A stretch of 64,000 nt of DNA from Siphonodentalium dalli (GCA_032622095.1 CP136068.1:16661729-16725728); one strand, 5' to 3'; shown: positions 46,701-58,223, counted from the stretch's first letter. The notes: generated by a model from the sequence alone, not told the origin. Translations and numbers: made by a program.

Positions 46701-46900
46701 GTTGTCAGATCGTCATTAAAATTCATATGGATCTTCCGGATGACCAGTAGATGGGAATAATAAAAAATGGTCACCGGCAGTTATCTTGGATTGTATTGTT
46801 TACATGACTAAATTATATACCTACAAACGACATCCCTCATCCTATCGTCACCAAACTTCACAATTGTCATTGGGGTGACGAATTTTACTTTATTTTTATC
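43736..46900. repeat. Decayed tandem array of a GCCATCTTGG repeat in Ig-gene introns
   Basis: About a dozen copies of a 150-300 bp unit occur. Each carries (G)GCCGCCAGCAGCCATCTTGGATTTTAC, CTTTG-ATGACTAAATCC, GACATCC-T-ATCCG-TCGTCACCAAACTT and CATCTAGATGGGAGCTATCAAATTTGAA. Clear copies have the CCATCTTGG core near 43836, 45352, 45760, 46056, 46182, 46481 and 46640. Further copies lie at 49520-49800 and 50032-50150. The Ig exon at 43977 is embedded in the array. Confidence 0.75.
43977..44303 (+). CDS. Ig-superfamily receptor, Ig V-like domain exon
   Basis: This exon encodes one extracellular immunoglobulin-like domain of a membrane receptor or adhesion protein. It has a strong acceptor (TTTTATTGCAG) and donor (TTGG|GTGAGT), is 327 nt, and is symmetrical in phase (1-1), the classic form for shuffled Ig exons. 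The peptide begins DAWCKSPPVSVTTCKSSNY. It has an ISWWK strand with tryptophan, a NNTS glycosylation site, an E strand GTIKIV and the hallmark EDSGVYTVKV. The F-strand cysteine expected two residues after Tyr is Val, so the canonical disulphide is missing. Two cysteines near the N-terminus may compensate. The closing G-strand ends STVTVLG. It joins in phase to the exon at 47091. No other Ig exon is seen upstream. The specific family is unknown. Confidence 0.85.
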
Positions 46901-47090
46901 TCGTCATGTTGACCTCCAGTATTACTCATACATTTCAACTTTCCGAATTCCTCATAGCTCCATTGACCCTAGCACATGAAATTATCTCCGCATCCAAGTT
47001 GAGCTACATTGCCATTGGCACTTTCATTATATTCAAGTTGAGCTGCATTGAATTTTAATTTTATTAAAATTACATTTTCGTTAATTTCAG

Positions 47091-47147
47091 TTCCTGCAGA
47101 TGTTGATTATGATGCGACATGTGTACCGGTAGTTACTACCACCCCAG
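47091..47147 (+). CDS. Ig-superfamily receptor, stalk exon
   Basis: This is a 57 nt exon between TTAATTTCAG and CCCCAG|GTGTGT. It starts and ends in phase 1, exactly as needed by the Ig exon before and the transmembrane exon after. It encodes about 19 residues, PADVDYDATCVPVVTTTPG, a Thr/Pro/Val-rich juxtamembrane stalk with one cysteine that could pair or dimerise. It is too short to identify alone. The call depends on phase and on its place between the two stronger exons. Confidence 0.6.
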
Positions 47148-49519
47148 GTGTGTTTGTGATAAGGCCTAACAAGTGTGTTTCTACAAAACCGACTTTCCTT
47201 ATTTCAACCCCCTGGTATATGTTATATATTTTGTTAAGTTCTTCAAAAATATGAAAAAAAATACTAGTAAGTAAAATATAAAAACTGTTCATTTTAAACA
47301 TGCGCCAATTATCAATTTGAATCATAACTCAATTTGTTTATTACTAGCCACGCATTGTAGTACCAGGTAGTAAAAACTGTTCATGTCTATTAGTATAGGC
47401 TCATTAGGGTTTACTGGGAAAAAGATCGAGGAAACCATGACAATGAACATGATAGGAAAAGTCCCCAGAAATCCGACTTGAGCTTTTCTGAGATGGTTCA
47501 AATTCAGATGAAATTCCACAAGGCCAAATCGAATGCAGTCATATGTACACTATTTTGTGGGCTCGATCTTGTCTATTATGGAGCAGGTATCACAATTGAT
47601 GCTACAGCTTACTATTTGTCGATATTCCGTAATTGCGATGACATGGACGAGAGCACGAGGATTCGCTTTTTTCCCATAGAAGGGTGCTAGTAAGGATATT
47701 TCAGATGAAACTGTGTTAAAATATGAACTATTTACCACAACAGAGGTTAGTTCAGAAAATGAAAGTAGTAAGATATATCGAAACATAACCACTCTTAAGA
47801 TTAGCGCTACCCCCTAAAATGTACACAATGGCGTCGGTCTACTCAAAAATTAAAATGGGAACATAACAGTCAGGTCGTGTGGTGTAACATTTACGCAAAA
47901 TGTGATAGAACACATGCAACTTGGCACATAGATTTATAGTGTGTAATTTTCAGATGTTTAGAAATCGCGGCAGTTCCTTCATTGGTAACTGTTGCTAGGC
48001 AACTGTCTGACATCGAAGAAATATTAATATGAGACTGTGTTTTACTACTACGATCAGAGGTAATAGTTCTTATTTGGTGTGTGATGTAAATCAGACCATG
48101 CATTAAACCACTACCCCAGCATTTGAATACATGTCATACATGTCAGTTTACACCTCTAGTGTAATACATACAGATAACTGTCTTCGTGTTTGTTTTTGTG
48201 AATTATTTCATCATGAGATAGCCGGCGGAGTGATAACATGAGTGCATGAACGGAACAAAAAACAAACACGAAGACGGGTCTATATTTATTAGATGTTTCC
48301 CCTTATAACTAGAATGTCAATTAACTTTGGCATGTATTGCCCAAAATGCCACATTAGTATTATTTTTCATCGCAAAGGGTTAGTTTCAGTTACAACCCAA
48401 GGAAACAGTCTATTGACTCAAGGAACTCCAGAATGAAAGGCTTTACCAGCGAACTCTGGGCACTTGATTTTTTACTTTACCTGGTTTCGAAAATGTGTTA
48501 TAATTGAGTTTAGTTCAACAGACTTGGGTCGTCAAACTTCATATAAAGTTGTGTTTCGTGTGAAAGAATATATACCGATCACTGTCACCAAAAATCAACT
48601 TGCTCTTCATTCATGGTTTTAAATGTTTAATTGACTTTTCGCATGAAAGTTTGAAATTGGTGCAATTTAAACTAGGCCAAACCATACATGACATTTCAAG
48701 TGATTAATCCACTTTAATTGTAAAATAATAAAATACTGTGAATGGTCGTCGATTCACACGAATATAGTATAGTTTGTTAACAATCGACAAGAACTTAAAC
48801 TTTAAAGGTAATTATGTTGTTTGTTTGTCTAGTTTTGTGCTACGTAAACAACGTAGTTTGTTTGACGTACTCTCAGGTGCCTAATTATGGTGACTGTTAG
48901 CACGATCATTAATTTTGGAGAAAATTCCCAAATGAACACTATTTCTTTGGCACTGAGACACAAAGTGAAATTGCCATTGCTAATACTAATTTTAGACTAA
49001 ATCCCCACCCATAACTATTATTAGGCCATCGCGATTATAATTTATATTATGCACTTTTGATGACGATATTGAGGGAGTTTTAACAATTTTAGTTTTTACA
49101 AACAATAATTCTGGTATTGAGAATTACCACACACCTGGGATAGTATGTGATTGTGTGGAATTCATCGATAGACATGTAATACAAGCGGAACTATTCACGT
49201 TAACATTGTCGCCAAACAAGATGACGTACATTACGCGTCAACGACCCGCTTCGGGTGATGCCTCGATCATTACTGGTTACTCATCAACTTTAAATCAAAG
49301 ATAATGTAGCTATAATATCAATGAGGGCGACATAAAGGTGTAGAAAAATACAGAACACAACTTGCATCATAATCTTGAATCTTTTAACGAACTCGTTGCG
49401 GACAGAGCATAGTTACATTTAGCCCTAGCTACAATTCATTCGATAACAGATTCTCGATTAAGATGCGCGGTGTGTTCTGTATCTGTACATACTGTTACCG
49501 GTAAAGCACACAGTAAGTG
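47148..49519. other. Receptor intron, no further exon recognised
   Basis: Between the stalk and transmembrane exons. Open segments at 47478-47690 lack convincing borders. Contains the inverted repeat at 48180-48275 and AT-rich unique DNA. Confidence 0.45.
48180..48275. mobile_element. Small foldback element, 18-19 bp inverted termini
   Basis: GTCTTCGTGTTTGTTTTT at 48180-48197 is inverted as AAAAACAAACACGAAGAC at 48258-48275. The ~60 bp interior includes GCCGGCGGAGTGATAAC. It lies in the receptor intron. Confidence 0.65.
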
Positions 49520-49811
49520 TTTGCAAACAAAAATGGCCGCCGTAGCCACCTGGCGTTTATGCTTTACATGCCTAAAACCTTTGGCATACAATACATACCA
49601 CATGGCTCATCCGATTATCACCAAATTTCATATGAATCCTTTATGTGACAACTGCATAGGACCCATCAATATTTTATAAATTTCGTTGAAAAACATGGCC
49701 TCTAGCTGCAATATTTGATTTTACGCTGTGTATGACGATCGTCTGATAGTCACTAAACTTCATTTAGATCTTCTGGTTAACAACTAGATGGGAGTCATAA
49801 ACATCGTCACC

Positions 49812-50027
49812 TGTGTAGCGGTCGCGTTGTAAATATAGAAGGCCGATGACTTCTCTGCTCGAGGGGGTCTAGATTTCTTGGTCACGGTCGTTAGTCGCTT
49901 TGTGTGATCACCGAAGTTAAGCAACGTCGAGCTCGGTTAGTCCTTGGATGGGTGACCGACTTGGGATTCCGGGTGCTGCAAACTTTCGGTGCGACTCCCG
50001 CTCTTCTATCTCTCTCTCCTTCTGTTA
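49812..50027 (+). mobile_element. SINE-like insertion with tRNA-like head and 5S rRNA-like body
   Basis: It interrupts a GCCATCTTGG repeat: the uninterrupted context is TCACCGACAGCCATCTTGG, and CACC is present on both sides (49808-49811 and 50028-50031), a possible 4 bp target duplication. The first ~55 bp hold degenerate Pol III A-like (TAGCGGTCGCG) and B-like (GGGTCTAGATTTC) boxes. Next comes the 5S-like block at 49906-49979. The tail is a CT-rich run (TTCTATCTCTCTCTCCTTCT). Confidence 0.6.
49906..49986 (+). rRNA. 5S rRNA-derived segment (partial, pseudogenic)
   Basis: GAAGTTAAGCAACGTCGAGC, then CGGTTAGT-CTTGGATGGGTGACCG and GGGATTCCGGGTGCTGC, follow eukaryotic 5S rRNA through its internal promoter (A box, intermediate element, C box) to near its 3' end. 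The expected first ~40 residues (from about 49867) are present in length but not recognisable in sequence. This is a 5S-derived module, not a functional 5S gene. Confidence 0.75.
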
Positions 50028-50159
50028 CACCGACAGCCATCTTGGATTTTATTCTTTGCATGACTAAATTATTTGGCACATCCAGCAAACGACATCCCCC
50101 ATGCATCCTATCGTCATCAAACTTCATATTGACCTTCGGGATGAAGAATGTTGTTGGAA

Positions 50160-51751
50160 AACATAGCCGCTAGTGGTCGACCTGATTTCCAGGTTGTCAT
50201 AAGTGACCTTTTTGGTGAAAATGAGATATTGGTATCGCTGAAACCAGAATTTCATAACGCTTCTAATGGTGTGAACGGGAAGTTCGTATTTTCACTTCTC
50301 GTGAAGAAATTAGGCATTCTTTTTGTCCGTTGTAGTTGAACACACTGTATTATCTACCAGGTTGTCACATCTCATTTTAATCATTATAGCCTTGTTTCCA
50401 CTTTCAACTGTAATTCTTTGAATACTGTGTTAGCGACATAGGACATTGTGAAATTGAAAATAGTACAACATGGAGTTGAATTGGGTTGTTATAACTGACA
50501 TTTATATTCATATAATATCAGCATCTACATCTACATACAGTATGATTGACACCTGCATAATTATTAATTATCCGTACGGGCCAGTGGCTGGCTGGATGAC
50601 TCTAGCCCTCAAGACATTTTGCAACTTTGAAATTCGGGCATTTTCGGAAAAAATACGTAAACATTCGGGCAATTTGTATGATTCGGAGGGAGGTTGTGGT
50701 ATTAAATTTTAGGATTTTTGTCACATTTCTGCCGAAGTATACACAATTTTGCATTGTATTTTAATCTATGCAAAATATTGGATACATATACCACACATTT
50801 AACATGAATCGAAACTACATAATAGCTGACACACAATACAACTTAGTTCGTCGGCAGGCGTGTGGCGAAGGTGTCCTGAATTGTGACGGGGTTCCCAACT
50901 TCCCACGTAAGACATTTCGATTACACCACCAGTCATAGTTTCACAGTGTGTACCCGTGTGGATATTGATATTTGGTAGATGTAAGGCACAGCAGCATGTT
51001 ATATGTACTTGTCTCCGAGACATGCCGAGCGTTGCCCTTTGTGCATATTATGTGGGACGAAAACAATACACGGGAGATATGACCGTTGTAGATACCTGAC
51101 TAAAACTGAATCTATACTATGGCTAACGCCGGTAGATATCATATTCCACGGTCCAAAACCTGGGAACCTTTTGATGCTCTGACCCGTTCTGACGGGGAAC
51201 TTTATAACATTGAACAAACATGACACTTATCAGTAAGTATTCAGGCGCCGTGCCAACTGGGTAAATGTAGATTTATACTAACATAGCCGACCATCTGAAG
51301 CAAATCCACCGTACCACTCCATAGAGAATATTTACATCTCGATTCGGGACGCAACTATCGGCGACAAACTTACGAAAAATGATTTCACAACCGACAGTCA
51401 CTGCATTTTATTACTATATACAAATGACGGTGTGTGTTGTTATTTTGGATATAATATTTGTAAAAATAGCTACTTTGAGTAAGATTATTCAACGTTTCTA
51501 TATGACCACCCTACTGGAGTGTTTCACGTCACTTTATTGAACTGGTATACATGTATATCCTTATGAAAATTCAACTATCTTTAAAAAAGATTGTTAATGT
51601 ATAACAATGTATTCGAAGCATTCATAAGGCGTTTATGTCATGCTTTTGTATATTTATTGCAATTATGTTTCATTAATACAGTAGTTTTTTTGAAAAGATA
51701 CAATTTAGACTATATTCGACGTCTTCTATCCTAATATTACATCATCCACAG
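50160..51751. other. Receptor intron, no supported exon
   Basis: A 50-codon open segment after GATTTCCAG (about 50196-50339) looks peptide-like, but its phase does not fit the neighbouring exons. The rest is unique AT-rich DNA. Confidence 0.4.
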
Positions 51752-51851
51752 GACTGTCCGGAGGAGAGATAGCTCTGATTGTTATTGTATGCTGCTTTAT
51801 CATTGGTATTGTCGTAGGCGCTAGTATATGGAAATACAGGGGGAATCATAG
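51752..51851 (+). CDS. Ig-superfamily receptor, transmembrane exon
   Basis: A 100 nt exon with good borders (CATCCACAG at 51743-51751, CATAG|GTAAGC) enters in phase 1 and leaves in phase 2. It encodes GLSGGE, then the hydrophobic helix IALIVIVCCFIIGIVVGASI (20 residues), then W-KYRGNH, whose basic residues mark the cytoplasmic side. This makes the protein a type I single-pass membrane protein. The small-residue spacing (G, G, A) in the helix could allow helix packing. Adjacent cysteines at its outer half are possible palmitoylation or dimer sites (inference). Confidence 0.82.
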
Positions 51852-53163
51852 GTAAGCTGGCGATAGTTTGGATTGGTATAATATGTACAGTCGTGTTAGA
51901 TGCTATGACATATTACGACGTTGTAATGTATAATGCATAATGTATAATATAGAGGACAGACAGATCATGCAGAATCGAAGCCGTCAACATGGGAGAGCAT
52001 TTAACATTCTTACCCATATACACAGATGAGATTCTATATATTCTATTTGCGTGGATCATGCTCTTGTATTCGAACCAGTGTTGCCATCACTGCACAATGT
52101 GCCTACAAAGGCTCGTCCTGATTGGTCAATCATGTCTGGTCCAGCCTGAATTCCACTATTATAGTTGTAGTCCACTATTGTGGTGGTACATGACCATTAC
52201 CGTTTTGTGAATTTGATAAAAGAGGGATAATCCAAAACCATATTTCACACAAAATATTCGAGATCAGTGTCACGCTATTTGGTATCATACATATATATTC
52301 CCAGGAGATTCTTAAACACGATAAGGAACTCAATTAGTTTAAATGTTGTAAAGATGGAGCGAGTTGAGTCATCCTGTTATTGTCATTTAGAAAGGCAAAT
52401 ATTAGTATATTATTGAATAAGAAAGCTGGCGCAAAAGATTGCACAACGAATTTTGTCGGAACACTGTTCATTCGCTGCGATATTGTTAAGAATGATATTG
52501 GTATGAGCCATCTTCTATTCCCGACGCAAATAAAGGAAATATGAATATGTTATGGTCATATACCACTATAATAGTGGAATTCAGGATGTGCCTGACCTTT
52601 TAATAGTCTTCCTTCCCAATGAAATGATGACAATTATAGAATGTACCATATACAATCGAATGTGCCACACAAAATTGTGTCACTGTCTTAAAATGTCAGA
52701 ATCCTCATAACCATAGTCACAGTCCCGCTGGATAAATCATATGCTGATGAACGGTGCATGTGATGGCTAACTAAGTCGGTTGGTTGATTTGGGGTTATCG
52801 TCGTGGCAGCATGTAAGCCATATCAACACGTTATCAGTTTTACGGAATGAGCGTATTGTGCGTGTAGAAACCACCGACGCAAGGAAAACAACATACAAAC
52901 CAAATTTAAGAACGCATACACGAAGAACACATGATGAAAACTATGTTTGGTCATCCACAAAACTAGATGTGTTACCACATGCTACGAAACAATATCATGG
53001 ATTTGACCAAACACTAATTCAATAATAAATAAGAAATAGCGTATCCAAAATTAATCTAGAAATACATGTATGTACATGTATGTACCTGTAACAAAATTAA
53101 GGACTAATACCTGCATTTGTGTACATTTTAATATTGATCACATCTTATTCGCACTAATCCCAG
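51852..53163. other. Last receptor intron, with an inverted repeat
   Basis: Holds the inverted pair at 52138-52206 / 52547-52600 and an 81-codon frame at 52780-53025 that ends beside an AATAAA. That frame was weighed as an alternative tail exon, but none of its plausible acceptors gives the needed phase 2. Confidence 0.45.
52138..52600. mobile_element. Inverted-repeat element, ~55-65 bp arms
   Basis: GGTCCAGCCTGAATTCCACT..ATTATAGT..GTACATGACCATTAC on the left is inverted at 52547-52600 (GGTCATATACCACTATAATAGTGGAATTCAGG..CCTGACC). A ~340 bp noncoding centre separates them. Confidence 0.6.
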
Positions 53164-53218
53164 CTGCATGGATAAGATACATGCAGTGACGATGAAACCA
53201 TCCGAACTTCCGCCATGA
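53164..53218 (+). CDS. Ig-superfamily receptor, candidate terminal exon (short cytoplasmic tail)
   Basis: A strong acceptor (CTTATTCGCACTAATCCCAG) opens an exon whose first base completes the phase 2 codon of the transmembrane exon (AG+C, Ser). It then reads CMDKIHAVTMKPSELPP and TGA at 53216-53218. The tail would be about 22 residues counting the end of the preceding exon, with no tyrosine-based signalling motif, so signalling would need a partner. Alternative splicing to other tail exons is possible. No AATAAA is obvious close by, and one at about 53024 lies upstream. Confidence 0.42.
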
Positions 53219-53418
53219 CTTGTACAGTGATTCGAGTGAGTTAGTTGATTCGAGGCGGATAATACATTACTCTGACTTATTTGAACGCAGCATAGATTAT
53301 CGTCATGAGATTATAATCCAGAAGCAAAGGGTCAATTTTAGGGGTAAATACAAATTCTCTGTTAAAGTTCCGTTCTCAGCTGATAGTGATTCTGGAAGGT
53401 ATGTGCTTCAATTTCTAG
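53205..53418 (+). pseudogene. Second Ig-like fragment
   Basis: An open frame overlapping the tail exon in another phase reads ...RVNFRGKYKFSVKVPFSADS and then DSGRYVLQFLG. This is the lower half of an Ig V-like domain (D/E strands, then D-S-G-x-Y). As in the receptor's Ig exon, the residue two after Tyr is not Cys (here Leu). A possible donor (CTAGG|GTGGGT) follows at about 53418. No B-strand cysteine or C-strand tryptophan is evident upstream, so it is a partial exon, a split domain or a relic of a neighbouring paralogue. Confidence 0.35.
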
Positions 53419-53619
53419 GGTGGGTGTGGACTTCACACCCTTTGTCATTTCTTGGAAACCAAGATGGTGTCCGACATGGCCGGCGTGTTACAAAATATGA
53501 ACTAAATCAGTTTAATCCGTTTTGTTGGAGACAATATCTTATCAAATGTATTCAAATGTATACATTATTGAAATGCTATTACATTGCACTACATGGTATG
53601 TGAAATGTGGTGCTCCAGT

Positions 53620-54330
53620 AGCAAGATGGCTGCCAAAATGGTAACCCGAATTGGAAAAAGAGACATAATTTGAAGCATATCCCCTATAACAGTTTCTACT
53701 GTTGAAACTAGTGGTGATTTGTCGTTTGTTTTTTTTAATATTCATTTCCTACGATAATGAAATGGCAGTGAAATTTAGTGTCCGTTTGTTTTCAGATACT
53801 TCCTATCCCTGAAACAAATTATGTTATAGACCGTAGTATGATATTCCACCGAAAACTCATTTTGGGTTTCTAGTCATATATTAATGTGAAATGAATGGAT
53901 CTGAAGGAGATAAGCCAGTGGAAGTATTAACAAATAAAATACAATCTCACTGGAGCCTAATGTGGTTTCTATACTTTAGGATGGCAGTAAAATGGCGGCA
54001 AATTTAAAAAACGTTATATAGTTCGACCAAATTCGTTTAGATGTTGTGGTTGAATAATGGATTTGGCTATACTTCTGTGTTTCTATTTACATTGAATTGT
54101 GAAACGAACCCGAGCTGAGGGAGCTAAACGCATGCTACATGTATTATTACCTATAAAATTAAATTTTGATGGTGCCTGATGTCAAAATAATCAATCCTGA
54201 CAGTCCAAATGACGGCAAATGTGTCAAAAAATAGTATGACACACAATTGAACAATTTGGTATTATCTAAAGTATCGATCAAAATGGCTACCAAAATCAGT
54301 ATTTAGCCTTTTACGACTGAGAGATCGATT
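53620..54330. repeat. Decayed repeats with AAATGGCGGC-type cores
   Basis: Blocks centred on AAGATGGCTGCCAAAATGGT (53622), AAAATGGCGGCAAAT (53990), AAATGACGGCAAATGTG (54209) and AAAATGGCTACCAAAATC (54281) are spaced 70-370 bp. They recall the core of the foldback at 4128-5580. Confidence 0.45.
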
Positions 54331-54960
54331 ATGTTTATTAGCAGTTAAGCAAATGTTGACGCTTAAACATATAGGTAACTCAGTTCTCGCCTATGCTAAC
54401 ACATTAAATAACCAAATAGCTCAAATATTACGGAAATAAAAACATACTATGGTCAAAGTTCAACATAATCTGGCTGCGGCAGTGGTGTGGTATTAGTCGT
54501 GATGTGGTCTATGAACTGAAACAACCAATCACATAACCAACAGTCAATAAGCTATATCATGTACGTAATATCCTTTTGTATACGCCCAACATGACCATCG
54601 CATCATAAGTAGTTATCACATACCCCCGAAGTAGAACCAATTAAACTCACGCTTCACTTGAAGGACATACCGTTTGGATTTTTGTTTTGAATCAGCACTC
54701 TTGTCTTGGGTCGGATATGTCTCACCAAATGCATAACTTTGTTGAGTTCTGGGGATAGTTATTTACATATATAATCAGTTAAAAATCTTAATCAGTTAAG
54801 TACGCATTTGTCTACACCAAGTGTGATGTATTTGATCAGAAAAAATAATTGAGTATAACCATCATCTATAATGAGACTGGTTCCATCTGTGGTGATGCTT
54901 GTTTTGACAATTGATATCTCATTATATAAAATTGCTAGCAAAACCATGAACATGTACATT
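54331..54960. other. No gene seen
   Basis: Unique AT-rich DNA with short frames only. Confidence 0.4.
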
Positions 54961-55366
54961 CAGACGGCGTTTGCCGCGCGATATGCGCTATTCGCGCGGC
55001 AACTGCAATTTATGTAGCGGCAGCGTGTTCTGTGGTTACTCGTTCGATAAGTTTCCCTTGAATTCGCTGTTTTTTGTTATTCGCGTATTGTTGTTTAAAA
55101 TGACTGCATGGCAAGGCGATGCAGTCCAAAACTCACCTAGACCGAAAATTGTCGTGCTTCTAGTGTCATTGTTTTATACCGTCATTGCAAACGGCGGAAT
55201 GTTCACAAAAACCGCAAACAAAAGTTCGCAGTATGCTCACATCGAAAGCCATAAATATGCAAGCACTCATTACCTCCACTGTGTTATATTTCCACGAAAC
55301 GCACCACACACGCCGTGTGGAATGGCCTTGACCCGACGTGCGATACAATTAAATCCCATCATTTAG
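54961..55366 (+). other. CpG-rich patch with a possible first exon
   Basis: GCCGCGCG..CGCGCGGC (54973-54999) is a CpG-rich dyad in AT-rich surroundings, promoter-like in composition. Downstream an ATG in fair context (AAAATGACTG, 55099) opens MTAWQGDAVQNSPRPK, then the hydrophobic IVVLLVSLFYTVIANGG, resembling a signal peptide or first membrane helix. The frame runs to a stop at 55366. No strong donor is visible and I recognise no family, so this is only a candidate. Confidence 0.25.
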
Positions 55367-55369
55367 TCA

Positions 55370-58223
55370 GGAACATTCATATTTCACAAAGATCATGGAC
55401 AGATGTCCAGATATCAAAACAAAAAAGCTGTTATTGGCATCTGCACTTAAAATAAAACAATACGTCATAGAAGTTCATTCGCTATTAAACCCAAATACTC
55501 AATCCGGTATTTGTTTCCATCACAACTAATCGTTGAGTATTGCAATATACTACCAGAGTTGAGCTAGTTATTTTGGTGACAACGTCGTCACTATTATGCC
55601 ATGTATTTATATTTGTACATGTGAACCTATGTTTCGTGGCATCACCTGTAATCGTATTGCTCACGGAAATTATATTGTTTTCATCCAAGAAGACGATGGT
55701 GAATAAATGTTAGTTCAGGATCCTGTTGCAAACCATACATACCAGATATACACTGGTATACACTGTGTATTATCCACATAGCTGAGGCCACAGAACTAAA
55801 GTACACAAGGTTCTATCTCGAGTAAATGAAATATACCCCGGAGGTTTCTGATCTTCTTCAATATATATTTCATACTACATGGGCGTGTAATTTCAATGTT
55901 CACAGTGTATTCTATTGTGTTTACTTTTAATGTATCTAATGCAGATTAGCCATTTATAATTTATCAGTCTCGACATGTAAGCGCATACGGATGTAATATA
56001 TCAGTTTATATACATTTGGTGCCATTTTGACTGCCATTATAACACAAATCATAGTGACCGTTTCAGGCCCTAATTAGATTGCATTGTATAGGAAATAATC
56101 CCACTCGTTTGATTACTTCATATATGATCATTACACATTCAAATATGGCCAGGACCCAATATTGAGTTTTCGGGGAAATTGTTCATTCCACGCATGTTAC
56201 GTAAGATCAATTATGTTAGGGATTGGAAGTAGCTGAATCCAAAGGAACAACAGACAGTACTGAGCAAATGATCATACGATACGAATAATAAGAAAACAAG
56301 GCACAATGCAATCAGTTCAAAACAATAGGAACGGATATAGGAGATATGAGTGAACAAATACTATTTTCACATTTCGGTCGCCATGTCGACAGCCCTCTCT
56401 CTAATGGAGTGCCATTTTTTCCTACAAACAGTAGTATAATGCAATAACATGCAAATATTTTATAAATCTGTATACATTTCGTGAATTATGTTTTCCAGCA
56501 TAACATATTAATCTGACTTAGTTCATATTCTATAATACGGCGCCCATTTTGGATTATAGGAAATGCTCAAGGGTGTGAACTTCACACTCACCTAGAAATT
56601 GATGCACATACCAGCCTGAATCACAATCCGCTGAGAAAAATCTTTAACAAAGACTTTTTACTTTACTCTTATTGCTCCCGGGCTGATTGACTTAATGACT
56701 ACATACCCATTTCAAAGATGTACAAACACTGACAACATACAACCGAGGTGTGTGTATTGTTTTGCATGTGACTGTATTGCAATTTTCCAAAGTGGATTAG
56801 TTTTCATATAACAGTGACTATACATTCCAGGAATAATGTTCCACCGCCAGATGAGGGGATACCGATGACTTCCCAGCAGCCGCACATTTGAGCATATATA
56901 GAGACCGAGAAACAAGAAGAAAGGGAACAAAAAAGCTTTTAGATGAACATGTGTAGGATTGACTAGATGACTGCTTTCATATCGGGTCGAGACAAAAACA
57001 ATGTTTCTTCTTTGTTATATCTCTTTATTTCACCCCTCCCCATTTTCTTATATGAAGGATTCTGGTGAAATGTTAATGATAGGCAACCAAGTGTTAGCGC
57101 GTACTTGGGGTTAGCACTGCGAAATTAACCGGTATCCTGAATTCAACATATTTTCTGGTCCGCAGCTTTAATTTATAGCCCACAGTTGCCAATTTCTGAA
57201 TATAGCTTAGCCCAAAAAGTAAAAGCAAGCGCTGAGTCTCATTCCACATAATAAGTTGAAGATATGGACATTAGTATAGAAAATATGCGGAAATTATCAT
57301 AATTACTGCGAAATTACTACAACTCGTTTTCCATGTTTGTCTCAAACATCAATTTGACAATCACTGGTTAGAAAATAAATGTTATCAACGCATCAAGCTA
57401 TCGAATGAAACATTACCATCACAACACCTACATATAAAGTATCCAAGTATAGCAAAGTGATTGCTTGTCATATATAATACGAGAAGTTGATCCAGTAGGC
57501 CAACACATTGTGGTATGTAATAATGCTAGATAGTGGGCTGATTGACAGACTAATAAGGAATTATGGAATTGTCTGTATGCTACAAAATGACCTTAGTGTG
57601 CAGATAACAGGAATTTATAAAATAGTTTTCCCATTGCATGCAGCCTGGTAAATATCCTCTATCTGTATTTAATTTCAAAATATGTCAACTCTAGTTTAAT
57701 AATAGATATGTATATATTGACTCGAAAGTCAATATTGATTTCACTGTCCTGAGATGTCATCAGCTTAGAATGTATTACAGCCAAAACACATGTTCGCCAC
57801 GGGCAGCTTGCTGTGAAAATGATGTCTCACTGAATATGCATGATATATGCTGGGATTTGTATACTTTGTCTAATGAAATTGGATGCATATACCTTATATT
57901 TGTGTTTAATATGCACATATCGGTTTCTGATGGGTTACTCGATTTGTCCACTACATAGACGAATTAGAATTGCCATTTATCAGTATGGAATTTGACCACC
58001 CATCTAGACCGAGCATACTCTCATCACACACTGACCCAGCCCCGTTAATTAGCAGAAATTGGCCATTAATTGTTCTTCGACTGAAAAACCTAGGATCCTC
58101 ATAGTTGCATGCTTTACACATATAACTTTACATTACAACCGGAACTTTGTCCCATTATCATGCCATTCATGGCAAACTTTGGTTGGGTTTGGTCTAAACT
58201 TGCTGATTATCAGGATAAATATA
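55370..58223. other. No gene or clear repeat recognised
   Basis: About 2.8 kb of unique-looking AT-rich DNA. Short ORFs on both strands lack splice borders or domain motifs. Confidence 0.5.

Noticed and set aside
49867-49986. Functional 5S rRNA gene
   Set aside because: Length fits, but the first ~40 residues are not recognisable and it sits as a single copy inside an insertion in a repeat.
50196-50339. Extra ectodomain exon between stalk and transmembrane exons
   Set aside because: Open and protein-like after TTTCCAG, but phase 0 at its acceptor breaks the 1-1 phase chain and it ends in a stop.
52780-53025. Alternative cytoplasmic-tail exon of the Ig receptor
   Set aside because: Peptide-like and followed by AATAAA, but its good acceptors give phase 0 or 1 while the transmembrane exon needs phase 2. 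Kept only as an alternative.
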